A stretch of DNA of 14,723 nt from Theodoxus fluviatilis. Lineage: Eukaryota; Mollusca; Gastropoda; Cycloneritida; Neritidae. The position numbers and the translations under genes are program-made. Positions within the stretch are counted from its first letter, which is position 1, and each line of letters starts with the position of its first letter. The stretch is taken from NCBI GenBank assembly GCA_034096865.1, contig JAWQFJ010015255.1, positions 7,501 to 22,223 on the forward strand, written 5' to 3'. This document shows, piece after piece, positions 1 through 7,684 of this stretch. Below the pieces are notes generated by a model. The model searched no databases, was not told the DNA's origin, and worked only from the letters and a program-made list of their open reading frames with translations.

Positions 1-219
1 GTCGAGAGACAGCGAGTTGCTCCCTCTCCGTGCAGCACTGCGGTCTGTCACAGCCATAAAAGCAGACATGTGGGGCAACCCGACATGCATTTAGCTCAAG
101 ATGATAGCGATAACGACGACGTCTACGACGACGACTATGTCAATGAAAATGATGAAAATAGCCGCGGCGACGACGACGATGACGTTGACGATGACGATGA
201 TATTGATGATGCTGATTGA
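1..219 (+). other. Open frame at left edge with Asp-rich acidic end; coding status doubtful
   Basis: Frame 1 is open from the first base to a TGA at 217-219 (72 codons), with an internal ATG at 85. Its last 40 or so residues are mostly Asp, with some Asn, Glu and Tyr. They are encoded by the GAC/GAT triplet tract, so the acidic composition may simply reflect the repeat. It could be the 3' end of an exon encoding an acidic C-terminal tail, but there is no recognisable domain, and the frame leaves the window on the left. Triplet-repeat artefact is the likelier explanation. Confidence 0.15.
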
Positions 220-225
220 TGCTGC

Positions 226-257
<32 letters not shown>

Positions 258-259
258 AT
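100..259. repeat. Interrupted trinucleotide repeats (GAC/GAT)n then (GCT)n then (GAT)n
   Basis: Imperfect GAC and GAT triplets run from about 100 to 220. A purer GCT block of about nine units follows (220-247), then a short GAT run. Several frames stay open because the period is three, giving poly-Thr, poly-Ala, poly-Ser or poly-Asp translations that are not evidence of coding. Confidence 0.85.
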
Positions 260-281
260 AACGATGGCGTCCGACCTTTTG

Positions 282-309
282 TCTGCCTGGCTGCCTGCCT
301 GCCTGCCTG

Positions 310-354
<45 letters not shown>

Positions 355-535
355 CTCCATGTCTTTGTATCTGTCTCTGTCTTTCTCTCTGTCTCTCTTT
401 GTCTCTCCCAGACTGCCTGTCTTTGTCTCTCTCTGTCTTTGTTTCTGTCTCTACCAGTATCCCTGTCTTTGTCTCTGTCTCGCTCCGTCTCTCTCTGTCT
501 CTGTCTGGCTCCATGTCTTTGTCTCTCGTAAGCCT
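282..535. repeat. Compound microsatellite (CTGC)n-(CT)n with an imperfect CTCTGT tail
   Basis: CTGC/TGCC units (282-311) pass into about 20 pure CT units (311-350), then into a long imperfect stretch of TCTCTGTCTTTGTC-type units to about 535. It is the inverted counterpart of the block at 716-803. Confidence 0.9.
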
Positions 536-709
536 TCCACCCACCGGTAACGGAAAATCGATGGACTGTGAGGATCAGTGAACCTTTGTAGACACAGAGA
601 CACGTGTGTTTGATTCAGCATGGGAGAGATGTCTGAACCATCCAATGTACAATTGTGCAATAAGAGTTAGATTATTCTTTCAGACGGACGGACAGAGAGA
701 AAGGGAGAC

Positions 710-715
<6 letters not shown>

Positions 716-780
<65 letters not shown>

Positions 781-967
781 CAGGCAGGCAGGCAGGCAGG
801 TAGGCAGACAGACGACAGTAGACGACAGACACAGACACAGAGAGAAGGACAGACAGACAGAGAGACAGACTGAGGTAAAGAAAGAAAGACAGAGAAAGGC
901 AGGAAGAACAATACAAGACAAGACAGAGACAGACAGACAGACAGAGAAAGACAAAGAGAGAGAGAGA

Positions 968-1005
<38 letters not shown>
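716..1005. repeat. Compound microsatellite (GA)n-(GGCA)n-(GACA)n-(GA)n
   Basis: A pure GA run (716-778) is followed by GGCA units (779-803), imperfect GACA/GAAA units (804-955) and a second GA run ending at 1005. The second GA run directly abuts the 3' end of the minus-strand LINE, so it may derive from expansion of the element's tail. The segment between this block and the previous one (536-690) is low-copy-looking sequence with no recognisable gene. Confidence 0.9.
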
Positions 1006-1008
<3 letters not shown>

Positions 1009-1019
1009 ATTGATTAGCT

Positions 1020-1025
1020 TTTATT
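1020..1025 (-). promoter_or_regulatory. Polyadenylation signal AATAAA in the LINE 3' end
   Basis: On the minus strand AATAAA is preceded by a GGGTCGTCGG box and followed by AGCT, three AATC units and then (TC)n. A closely similar arrangement occurs at 7681-7709. This looks like the terminal module of the LINE 3' UTR. Confidence 0.55.
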
Positions 1026-1208
1026 GAGACCGACGACCCAGCTGAGTTTCAAATATACCGATAAATACATTTGTAAAATATTTCAGATCAATCAAGATCA
1101 ATGACGAAGGTTATAATACAACAGTTGTTCTAAGTATTATGTACAGATTCTCTCTATGGGTGTTTCTTAACGTTGTTGCCTTATATAGCCTACAAGGCTG
1201 ATAGGCCC

Positions 1209-1514
1209 TTAAACTCCATCCATGCATCCATCCAACATATTTTCTCTACATACAAACATAAGCACATTATAAAAGCTTACTGGACATACGAGGTAGGTGA
1301 CTTCCAACGGGAGGTAACATAATTCGTAACTTAATTTCCATCCATTGTCAATGCTAAAATATCTCCTCCGAAAAACCATGACTTTCGTTTTTTCAGTGTT
1401 TATGGTATGACCAAGCTTTTCTGACATGGACTGCAGAATACCTATTTGGTTCTGTAGACCAGCAGGAGTAGTAAAAAGTAATACTATATTATCAGCAAAG
1501 ATTTGTAAGAAAAA
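1209..1514 (-). pseudogene. LINE reverse transcriptase, palm motif C to C-terminal fragment, catalytically dead
   Basis: This minus-strand segment continues the RT of 1558-2130 in a different frame. It is open from just after a TAA at 1515-1517 to a stop at 1209. Near its start, codons at 1488-1499 read FADN, where LINE RTs normally have the catalytic FADD/YADD pair, so the second metal-binding Asp is replaced by Asn (a GAT-to-AAT transition). Then come LLFTTPAGLQNQIGILQSM and NTEKTKVMVFRRR, the standard region downstream of motif C. A TYLVCPVSF stretch corresponds to the usual YLG motif. After that, resemblance to LINE ORFs ends and 3' UTR-like sequence begins. The frame break between 1515 and 1558, the Asp loss and the missing C-terminus make this a dead fragment. 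Confidence 0.8.
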
Positions 1515-1557
1515 TTATATAGACCCGGGCAATAATTGTGCGCCATGTCGTCCGTGT

Positions 1558-2130
1558 TTACGGACAAACTGCAATGCACTCCAAAAACAAACAAAAAATT
1601 ATCGAGGACTCAACTGCCCCCTGCCTTACGCCGGGTGGACATTCAAAGAAATCCGTCATGGCACCGTTCCAGCGTACACAGGCCTGCACGTGAAGATATA
1701 CGGCTTGAAGCATTTTCAAGAACTTGATTGACACACCTGCTGATTTCAATACTGTATGAAGGCAAGACCTATCCACCGAGGCTTTGCGATAATCAATAAA
1801 AGCAGCATACAACTTTCCACGACCACCACCATATACGTGCTTGACAGCAATACAATAGAGGGTGTACACATGGTCAGTTGTAGAGTGGTCCCTCCGGAAA
1901 CCTGCCTGCTCAACACAAAACTTGCCATTCTCTTCACCCCATTCTCGCACACGATTGGTCAGGATGGACATGAAAATTTTGCTGAGACCGCACAATAGAG
2001 ATATTCCCCTGTAGTTCATAGGATCCAGCTTATCACCGCTTTTATGTATGGGTATGATTACTGATTTATTCCAGGTCAGAGGAAAATACTGTTTTTCATA
2101 CAACATGTTGAATAGTGTAGTCAGAAACAT
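1558..2130 (-). pseudogene. LINE reverse transcriptase, fingers and palm fragment
   Basis: This 190-codon frame is a recognisable RVT_1 domain, which copies element RNA at the genomic target site. Residues 16-32 (FPLTWNKSVIIPIHKSG) and 39-46 (NYRGISLL) are RT motifs 1-2. QAGFRRDHST lies at 75-84. Motif A is AFIDYRKA at 110-117, with catalytic Asp113. It is followed directly by SVDRS, so the two residues usual after KA (Phe-Asp) are missing. Motif B, GVRQG at 167-171, keeps its start but the following Ser-Pro is altered. The frame ends at 1558, before motif C. A TAA lies just upstream of the first Met. The 2131-2462 stretch upstream holds only stop-ridden remains of the EN-RT connection. RT identity is confident; this is a pseudogene. 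Confidence 0.9.
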
Positions 2131-2462
2131 TTTATATAATTACATGCCAATTTTAGATAGTCACCTGGTGCATCGTCTATCCTTGGAGCTTTCTTATGCC
2201 TTATCCTTGCTATGACAAACTCCACTTCTTCTCTTATTGTAGAATCTAGCTCATCATTCTCCACATTAGGGAATTCCTCATATACCTGTATCGAGCAGTT
2301 TCTGAAATGGCTCAGAAGACTTTGGAAGAAAAAAAATCCAGTCTGAGAGGTCAGTTGATGGAGGGTTGAGCCTACTGGTCACGACGCGTCCTATAATAGG
2401 CCAGAAGGACGCAGGGTTGTAGACATTAGCAATTAGCGTAAAGCGTGTGACATGTGACTTTC

Positions 2463-2732
2463 TTATAGTTCTTTCTTTTCTTTGGTGAGTTTCTTATATT
2501 TATTTCGGAGCTCTACATATCGCTTTCTATCATTTGATAACCTGCTTTTGTTTGCGTACCATAGAGCTTGTATAGCATCTTTTCTGGCACAACGGTATTC
2601 AGTGTCAAACCATTCAGGATGACTCCTCCCCATATGTGGGTCTGATTGCACAGCACGCTGCATATATTCAGCAATAGAGATGAGTAATCTTACAAAACAG
2701 TCTACCGCCATGTCAACGTCACTGTAAACCAT
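2463..2732 (-). pseudogene. LINE linker between endonuclease and reverse transcriptase
   Basis: An 89-codon frame contains HPEWFDTEYRCARKDAIQAL followed by a strongly basic, helical run ending in KKLTKEKKEL. A WFD.EC-like motif and a Lys/Arg-rich helix are typical of the region that joins the APE endonuclease to the RT in LINE ORF2 proteins. It lies between the endonuclease C-terminus (2763) and the RT (2130) in the right order and on the right strand. No catalytic residues are expected here. The start Met is only the first in the frame, not a real initiation site. Confidence 0.65.
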
Positions 2733-2762
2733 CTGGGATGCTTGATTTACAAGTGTTTGAAA

Positions 2763-3026
2763 TTAATTTGTTTCTAAATTTTGTTTTACTTCTTTAGCTC
2801 TTCTGCTGACCCATATAAGTCTGGTTTTTTTCCCCCTATTAATCTTGCCACGACGAATGGGGCCCTTACAGATGCCTATTTTGAGTGGCATATGACTAGA
2901 TATGAGTTTGCTACCCACCTTAAAACTGCAATACAAATTGGAGCTGTTCGCATACACAATACCATAATCAACGACGCTTTCTCCGTATGTAAATTTTCCA
3001 ATTCTGTCATTTTTTTGTACTACCAT
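2763..3026 (-). pseudogene. LINE APE endonuclease, C-terminal fragment
   Basis: The frame carries GKFTYGESVVDYGIVYANS, which matches the late strand of exonuclease-endonuclease-phosphatase domains in which VDY/VDYV is conserved. SSHMPLKI follows, at the place of the conserved SDH.P. The Asp of that catalytic Asp-His pair is replaced by Ser, while the His is kept. The sequence then becomes basic (RRGKINRGKKTRLIW). It overlaps the middle endonuclease fragment by 20 bp in another frame, so a frameshift separates them. Confidence 0.8.
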
Positions 3027-3231
3027 TCAAAATGTACATATGGTATATTTTGCACAAGTTAATTAATATTTTGCCAAATTCGTTTTCTTTGAGATCCTGA
3101 GATTTACCAATTGCAACATTTTGTGGACATTGACAAGTTTCAGAATCCCACGCATTTCTATCATCAGAGACGTCCTCCTCCTCCTCTTGAGTGATGAGTA
3201 TTCCATCTGCCAGTCCTGGCGTTAAGATCAC
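3007..3231 (-). pseudogene. LINE APE endonuclease, middle fragment
   Basis: The useful part reads GKSQDLKENEFGKILINLCK and then IYHMYILNG. This corresponds to the S.D...N.FG..L..LC.....ILNG block that lies between GDLNARTG and VDY in LINE endonucleases. The upstream part contains acidic EEEEDVSDDR, encoded by a short GAG/GAC run. It overlaps the N-terminal fragment (3164-3736) in a different frame, so a frameshift occurred just after the GDLNARTG motif. Confidence 0.75.
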
Positions 3232-3736
3232 CGCAGGTTATAACTGATGCATTAAGATATTCTTCCTGTAGTCTAAGCAGTTCCTCTTCCAGAAGTAACA
3301 TGTTGCATTTAATAATTTTGTCCTTATAATATGGGGAATCTACCGAAGGGATGTACATGTATATACATGCAATAATCAATTTAATATTTGTACCTTGAGG
3401 AAATATTATTATCATTTTATCGTGAGCACAGTCTACCATTGATACATAGCTGGCATATTGCCCCTTCACTAACGTAAGAACTCCGCCAAATCTACGACCA
3501 TGATGGGAGAGTTTGACTGCCGGAGAGTGAAATGGTACACATTCGTCCGTAAGTAGGCTGACGTCAAAGTTAGGAGCTGTAAATGTCTCCAAAAGGGAAA
3601 ATCCATCAAAAGATAAAATGTATTCTAAAAAAGCAGATTCATCAAGTTTGGAACATACGTCTTCTACATTCCAGCATACGATATTCAAACCCGACGAAAC
3701 AGGTCTAGGGTTAGAAGAATTAGAAAAATCATTCAA
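3164..3736 (-). pseudogene. LINE APE endonuclease, N-terminal fragment
   Basis: This 190-codon frame begins the endonuclease that nicks target DNA to prime reverse transcription. LNIVCWNVEDV at 17-27 holds the conserved Trp-Asn (Asn23). SLLETFTAPNFDVSLL at 48-62 holds the catalytic Glu50. SHHGRRFGGVLTLVK at 77-91 is the G..GGV strand. IYMYIPSVDSPYY at 125-137 corresponds to the Y.P motif, and CGDLNARTG at 168-176 carries Asp170 and Asn172. Beyond residue 176 the sequence goes out of frame (RWNTHHSRGGGG) and the true continuation is in the 3007-3231 frame. The residues visible in this part look intact. Further upstream, an in-frame stop separates it from the 2A-containing frame. Confidence 0.88.
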
Positions 3737-4019
3737 ACTTTCCTGTTGTTGTCCAGAAGAGTTCGATGCAGCAATGACAGGTCGTCGGCTTGCCCGTCAG
3801 GTTGATAAGGGGGCGGCATGTGAGGTGCCGCTGTCTGATCCGGTATGTGTAGTTTCCCTGTTTTGTCTCAGTCTGCCTTTGCAAATGCTCCTCCATCTGG
3901 GTGGCACACTATCGGGAGGAGACGAGGCAGAATTCGTTGCACAGGTTTGGTGGGGGCTTTCACATAGCTTGTCCTCCCCCTGTGTTCCATGGAATCTTCC
4001 TTGTTATCTATCTCCCTCG

Positions 4020-4241
4020 TCACAATGTCTGTGTGTTATTAATCCCTGAATGAATCAAGTCAATATTTTCTAGTAAGAATGATATCAAGGAATTGTCAGC
4101 GGCACAGGTCACTCTGTCATCCCCGTGCATAGATCCTGGATTGGCTTTTACGTCGCCTGCAAGCAACAGTCTGTCTGAGAGGTCATGGAAGTTCATTGTG
4201 AGAGGCTGAGGTCTTGTGACACATGCCACTAGGAGAGACAC
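4020..4241 (-). pseudogene. LINE 5' ORF fragment with decayed 2A-like peptide
   Basis: This 73-codon frame contains DRLLLAGDVKANPGS. GDVKANPGS (4131-4157) matches the hydrophobic-Leu run plus DV.x.NPG|P signature of 2A ribosome-skipping peptides, with two changes: Lys at the usual Glu and Ser at the final Pro. Family knowledge: 2A-like sequences occur at the N-terminus of several APE-type non-LTR retrotransposons, including trypanosome L1Tc and sea-urchin elements, upstream of the endonuclease as here. The Pro-to-Ser change (TCT codon) should prevent normal skipping. Downstream, Ser/Asn-rich sequence leads toward the endonuclease but is interrupted between 4020 and 3740. Confidence 0.65.
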
Positions 4242-4374
4242 ATAAAATCATTACCGTCAAGCCCATCATGGTTCCACTTCGACAAAACGGCACATGAGCT
4301 GGGGAAAGAGGTACTTGCACGGGCCAAGGCATATCTGTTGATTTACATTCTTTATCACCATCTGTGCGGCATGA

Positions 4375-4458
4375 TTACCATGCTCCCCTCTTCCATGCTT
4401 GTGCTCGGCCATAATTAGAACATATCCTCTGTCTAAATTGGTCGATGTCGATGCCCAT
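4375..4458 (-). pseudogene. Possible extreme N-terminus of the LINE ORF
   Basis: A short frame starts with MGIDIDQFRQRICSNYGRAQ and stops after 27 codons. The pattern of a short acidic/hydrophobic start followed by YRxRIG-like residues resembles, from memory, the first residues of related LINE first ORFs, and it lies upstream of the 2A-like motif on the same strand. The likeness is weak and could be chance. If it is right, it marks the 5' end of the coding part. Confidence 0.22.
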
Positions 4459-4519
4459 GTTGTAAGTAGACGGAACGACGCCTCAGAATATCAACTTCAC
4501 TGAATGGATCCGACTCCTT

Positions 4520-4574
4520 CGGGGTGGGGGTGGAGGGGGGTTGGGGTGGTGGTGGTGGTGGTGGTGGTGGTGGT
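4520..4574 (+). repeat. G-rich tract and (GGT)n repeat
   Basis: Runs of 4, 5, 6 and 4 G separated by short spacers (4521-4546) lead into about ten GGT units (4545-4574). The plus strand could form a G-quadruplex. It lies 60-100 bp upstream of the likely LINE coding start on the opposite strand. Confidence 0.7.
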
Positions 4575-4626
4575 GAGATTGCCTGAGAGACACTCACAGT
4601 GTTCAAGTCACGGTATAATTAGTTCC

Positions 4627-4936
4627 AGCTATGTCTACTCGTATGCAGACAAAAAGGGCGGCTGTCAACCAACACATCAACTCCACACAGCCATGAGTGC
4701 AGCCCAATGTCGAGATCTTCCGTTATCACCCACACAAGAGTCGTGCCTTCTCACCGATGATGAACACTCTTAGAGGGAATAAGTCATTATGCACGTAGGA
4801 TCAGTTTATACGTCGCGGGTTTAGGAGAGCACTGAAACATCCCCGCTCTATCATCGCATCGTGAGTCTGTTCAATAATTCAAAATCAACGTAGCGTATAA
4901 CTCAAGAACAAAACGCTACCAAATTAGTTACAAGAG
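4627..4936. repeat. Diverged direct duplication, copy 1
   Basis: This stretch aligns by eye with 5171-5489 in the same orientation over its whole length, at roughly 70% in the best parts, with small indels. Shared blocks include ACATCAAC.CCA.ACAGCCA, CCGATGAT, GGAATAA, TAGGAGAGCACTG and ATTCAAA. I see no known family, polymerase III box or conserved reading frame in it. Confidence 0.7.
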
Positions 4937-5170
4937 AACGTATATCATCGAGTTCACCCCTTTGCACATATACACACAACCCTACGGTAGGCGATGTCTG
5001 CAGAACTACTGCACGCATTCACGGCGAAGACTCAATTTACGAGGAAACTCGCTGACGCACTTTCCCGCCCATGTCCAACTTCAAAGTAAAATCACAGTAT
5101 AGATAGAACCTGGACTTTACATTAGTTTAAACACAATTTCATCACTTGCTGACAGGGCACATGGTGCATC

Positions 5171-5489
5171 AGCTACATCAATGCCGGCGAAAAGAGCGAC
5201 AGTCAGTCAATACATCAACGCCATACAGCCACGGGTGCAACCAATGTTAAGAGGTAGCACAATCCTTCTTATAAGAGCTGAAACTTACTGTTTATAGGTC
5301 CGTGACTTTCCGCCGATGATTAATCATCCTAGGAGGAATAACGCATTGTGCACGTATGATCAATGCAAGCTTCACGAGTGTAGGAGAGCACTGCAAACAT
5401 CCACGTTGTATCATCACTTTGTGAGCACTGTTCAGTCATTCAAAGTCGAATTTCGGGCGTCGAAAAACACTAAAAGTACAGTTATAGAG
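5171..5489. repeat. Diverged direct duplication, copy 2
   Basis: This is the counterpart of 4627-4936, offset by 544 bp at the left end and about 555-560 bp at the right end. The offset roughly equals the copy plus the intervening DNA, so this may be a degenerate tandem repeat with a period of about 550 bp whose second copy is cut off near 5495. The 72-codon frame at 5316-5534 falls inside it; the equivalent part of copy 1 has stops and shifts, so coding constraint is unlikely. Confidence 0.7.
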
Positions 5490-5522
5490 CCACATCAACG
5501 TCAATCGTTGCATGCATGCATG

Positions 5523-5539
5523 CCTGCCTTATAGGCAGG
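5523..5539. other. Short perfect hairpin next to GCAT repeats
   Basis: CCTGCCT and AGGCAGG are a perfect 7-bp inverted repeat around a TAT loop, directly after a (GCAT)n run at 5510-5521. It marks the right edge of the duplicated region. Function is unknown. Confidence 0.5.
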
Positions 5540-5611
5540 TATAAACGAGCCATCCATTAAAAAACATCCGGGTGATAGGCCACAATACCGACGAACGGGT
5601 TACCAGTGTCG

Positions 5612-5779
5612 GAGCTCGCGTCTGCGTGTGCGTCTGTGTGTGTGCGCGCGCGAGTGCGTGTGTGTGTTTATGCGTGTATGTGAGAGAGACTGGGGGAAGG
5701 TGGGGGAGGGGAAGGCGTAGGGGAGGGGGTGGTGATGAGAAAGACACACACATACAGCACACACACACGCGCGGGCGCA

Positions 5780-5858
<79 letters not shown>
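5612..5858. repeat. Inverted compound microsatellite (GT/GC)n ... G-rich core ... (CA)n
   Basis: GT/GC-rich DNA (5612-5680) is followed by a G-rich core (5691-5733, runs of 4-5 G), an AC/CG-rich segment (5744-5781) and about 38 AC units (5782-5858). The left and right arms are imperfect reverse complements, including the CGCGCG stretch, so a hairpin with the G-rich core in the loop is possible. Cys-Val-rich translations here are artefacts. Confidence 0.85.
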
Positions 5859-5866
<8 letters not shown>

Positions 5867-5929
5867 ATGCTCTGAAAAAAGGAATGTACAAGGTGAACAT
5901 CTATGATGCACCTTCGTGACTGCCTGAGT

Positions 5930-7200
5930 GTTGATTCAGCGTCAATAACTTACCAACAAAAGAACAAATTGTCTTAAATGTAAAGGAGCTTCCTCAACAT
6001 CATGTTAACTATTGATGTGTAACTCTAAACAATGACCAATTTCAGTTGCATGCATGTTTGTTCGAGCATGAGACGACCGGGTGTTATATTGAATACTGTC
6101 CATTTATGGCTATCAACTGCTCCTTCCCTTGAAAGAGTTGGATCTGAATCCGGCGTACGTGGTTTTTTTTCTTGTTAGGAAAATCTCCTTCGTCTCGAGA
6201 CAAATCAACCCCTGCCAAGAACGCTCTTGAAACAAAGCAGCTGGAACATTAATTTTGGATGGCAATACGCGCTGCAGGACATATTTTTGGCTACAAGGAA
6301 ACACAGAAAAAGCAATAAACCACCCAGGTGTACGTTTTATGTAAACATAGAAATAACCATTTTAAGGCTACAGCACAGAAAACCTACTCCTTGAGTTTTA
6401 GGAAAATGACATCTAATGGGCAGATTATAACAATTACAACCACAGCGGCTGATTCACGGCGGAAGAAAAACAGATTACTTCATGACAGAGATGGTGGCTC
6501 ACCTTTTACAACGCCTATATAGAGATGCGAGGTGACTCGTATTACAAAGCACTATGACTTCCCGGTGTCACAGTGAGATCTTCTGTCGTCTTTCACCGGA
6601 GCAGACGCTATTGGAGAAGCGCCAGCTGTGTGACAAAGTAAGCTTTGTCATTCATTGGCAGCATGTGGCAGGACTGGAGAGAAGATGCCCGAAAACAAAT
6701 TACGCTGCTCAGAAGAGCGCGTCCGAAAAACGTGTATTGCAAAATGTCTTAAAAGAGCGCTCACTGCACTTAATTAAGATTACGCCCATTTTTGGATTGG
6801 AAATATTGCGAGCTCTTAATAAAGTGTATAATATCTTCCCAGTTTGATAATATACTTCAAATTATATTTGTTATTGTTCACGTACTTTGTCGAATGTGGC
6901 ACTATCATGAACTGCATTTACGAAAGAAAGACACATTGATTGCGTGTGAAAGACTAAGCTATCGACAATGTGCACTTTCAGGCAGAACCCACGCACACTT
7001 TTAGGGATTAAACAAGCGCCCTTTTGGCAGCTAATCATGCATGGCTTTGAACCTTTAGAAATAGGCACTGTTTGTGCATGCGCGCTTTTGACTATTTGCT
7101 CAAAATGTATACGCAGTTTTAGGATGCAGCCGACAGAAAAAGACTGCTTATGCTGCAAAGAGGGGAGGACTGACTCGCAGGCAGAGAGCGCAAAAGGTAG
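5930..7200. other. No recognisable gene or repeat
   Basis: This is unique-looking DNA with moderate AT content and scattered frames of fewer than 100 codons on both strands, none with a recognisable domain, codon bias or repeat structure. I see no tRNA, splice-bounded exon or transposon end in it. Confidence 0.5.
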
Positions 7201-7239
7201 GGATCAATCTTTCAAACTCCTCTCACTCTTAATCAGCAC

Positions 7240-7424
7240 CGCGCGCAGCAGGTGGGCGACTAGGTGAGGACAGGTGGGGCGGGAATGCGAGCTCGCGCGT
7301 AGACGCAGCAAGACGTGTCAGAGAGACGGAGAGAGCAAGGGTGTGCGAGAAGCGTGGAAAAACGCAGAGCGAATCGGCTAATTTGAGAATCGACGCAAAA
7401 TATCCCCTGCCTCCGGGGAAATAG
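7240..7424 (+). promoter_or_regulatory. CpG-rich segment ending in a strong splice-donor sequence; possible first exon
   Basis: This short stretch is richer in CpG than its surroundings (CGCGCGC, GAGCTCGCGCG, GACGCAGC) and holds a GC-box-like GGGGCGGG near 7275. It ends with ATAG|GTAAGT (GT at 7425-7426), very close to the metazoan U1 consensus. Together this would fit a promoter plus a non-coding 5' exon on the plus strand, with an intron beginning at 7425. No TATA box or initiator was identified, and CpG methylation history is unknown. Chance is a real alternative. Confidence 0.25.
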
Positions 7425-7586
7425 GTAAGTGTTCATGTATGCACAAGCCTTAAAGTCAATATTTCCCGATAAAAGTTTTCCAGCCAAGCGAGGAGAAGAG
7501 CATTGATGGATGCGTTTTTGGAAATGCACGAGTTCAGTAACCGAGGAATGAGGTTTGATGGGCGGAATAACAGGGTTTTTTCCCCT

Positions 7587-7680
<94 letters not shown>
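7587..7680. repeat. (GA)n microsatellite
   Basis: About 47 GA units with two GAAA interruptions. It abuts a minus-strand retroposon 3' end at 7681. Poly-Glu-Arg frames across it are artefacts. Confidence 0.95.

Positions 7681-7684
<4 letters not shown>

Larger units (their letters stand above)
1006..4458 (-). mobile_element. Decayed APE-type non-LTR retrotransposon (LINE), minus strand
   Basis: Read on the minus strand, the interval holds in order: a short N-terminal frame, a 2A-like motif, an endonuclease/exonuclease/phosphatase (EN) domain, an EN-RT linker, a reverse transcriptase (RT), a 3' UTR and AATAAA. This order is diagnostic of an APE-type LINE encoding target-primed reverse transcription. 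The frame is broken at least six times by shifts and stops. The RT is followed almost at once by 3' UTR-like sequence, so the usual C-terminal region of the ORF appears deleted. The 3' end lies against (GA)n at 1005. The 5' boundary is uncertain; 4458 is the most upstream plausible start codon. No target-site duplication was found by eye. The copy is not autonomous. I do not assign a clade. Confidence 0.85.

Noticed and set aside
140..544. Long Arg/Glu- and Ser/Leu-rich frames over the left microsatellites
   Set aside because: Dinucleotide and tetranucleotide repeats lacking stops; no domain. The same reasoning removes such frames at 667-954, 7433-7891, 9369-9813, 9957-10328 and 13512-14021.
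1426..1731. Plus-strand frame of 101 codons, and a smaller one at 1756-1998
   Set aside because: Antisense shadows of the reverse transcriptase.
3618..4049. 143-codon plus-strand frame
   Set aside because: It runs antisense to the LINE 5' coding region and has no recognisable domain.
5529..5911. Cys-Val-rich small proteins
   Set aside because: Translations of (GT)n/(CA)n; the same applies at 11165-11410 and 12649-12852.
6113..7267. Several 60-99 codon frames on both strands
   Set aside because: Overlapping frames on opposite strands, no domains and no splice-consistent structure; expected by chance.
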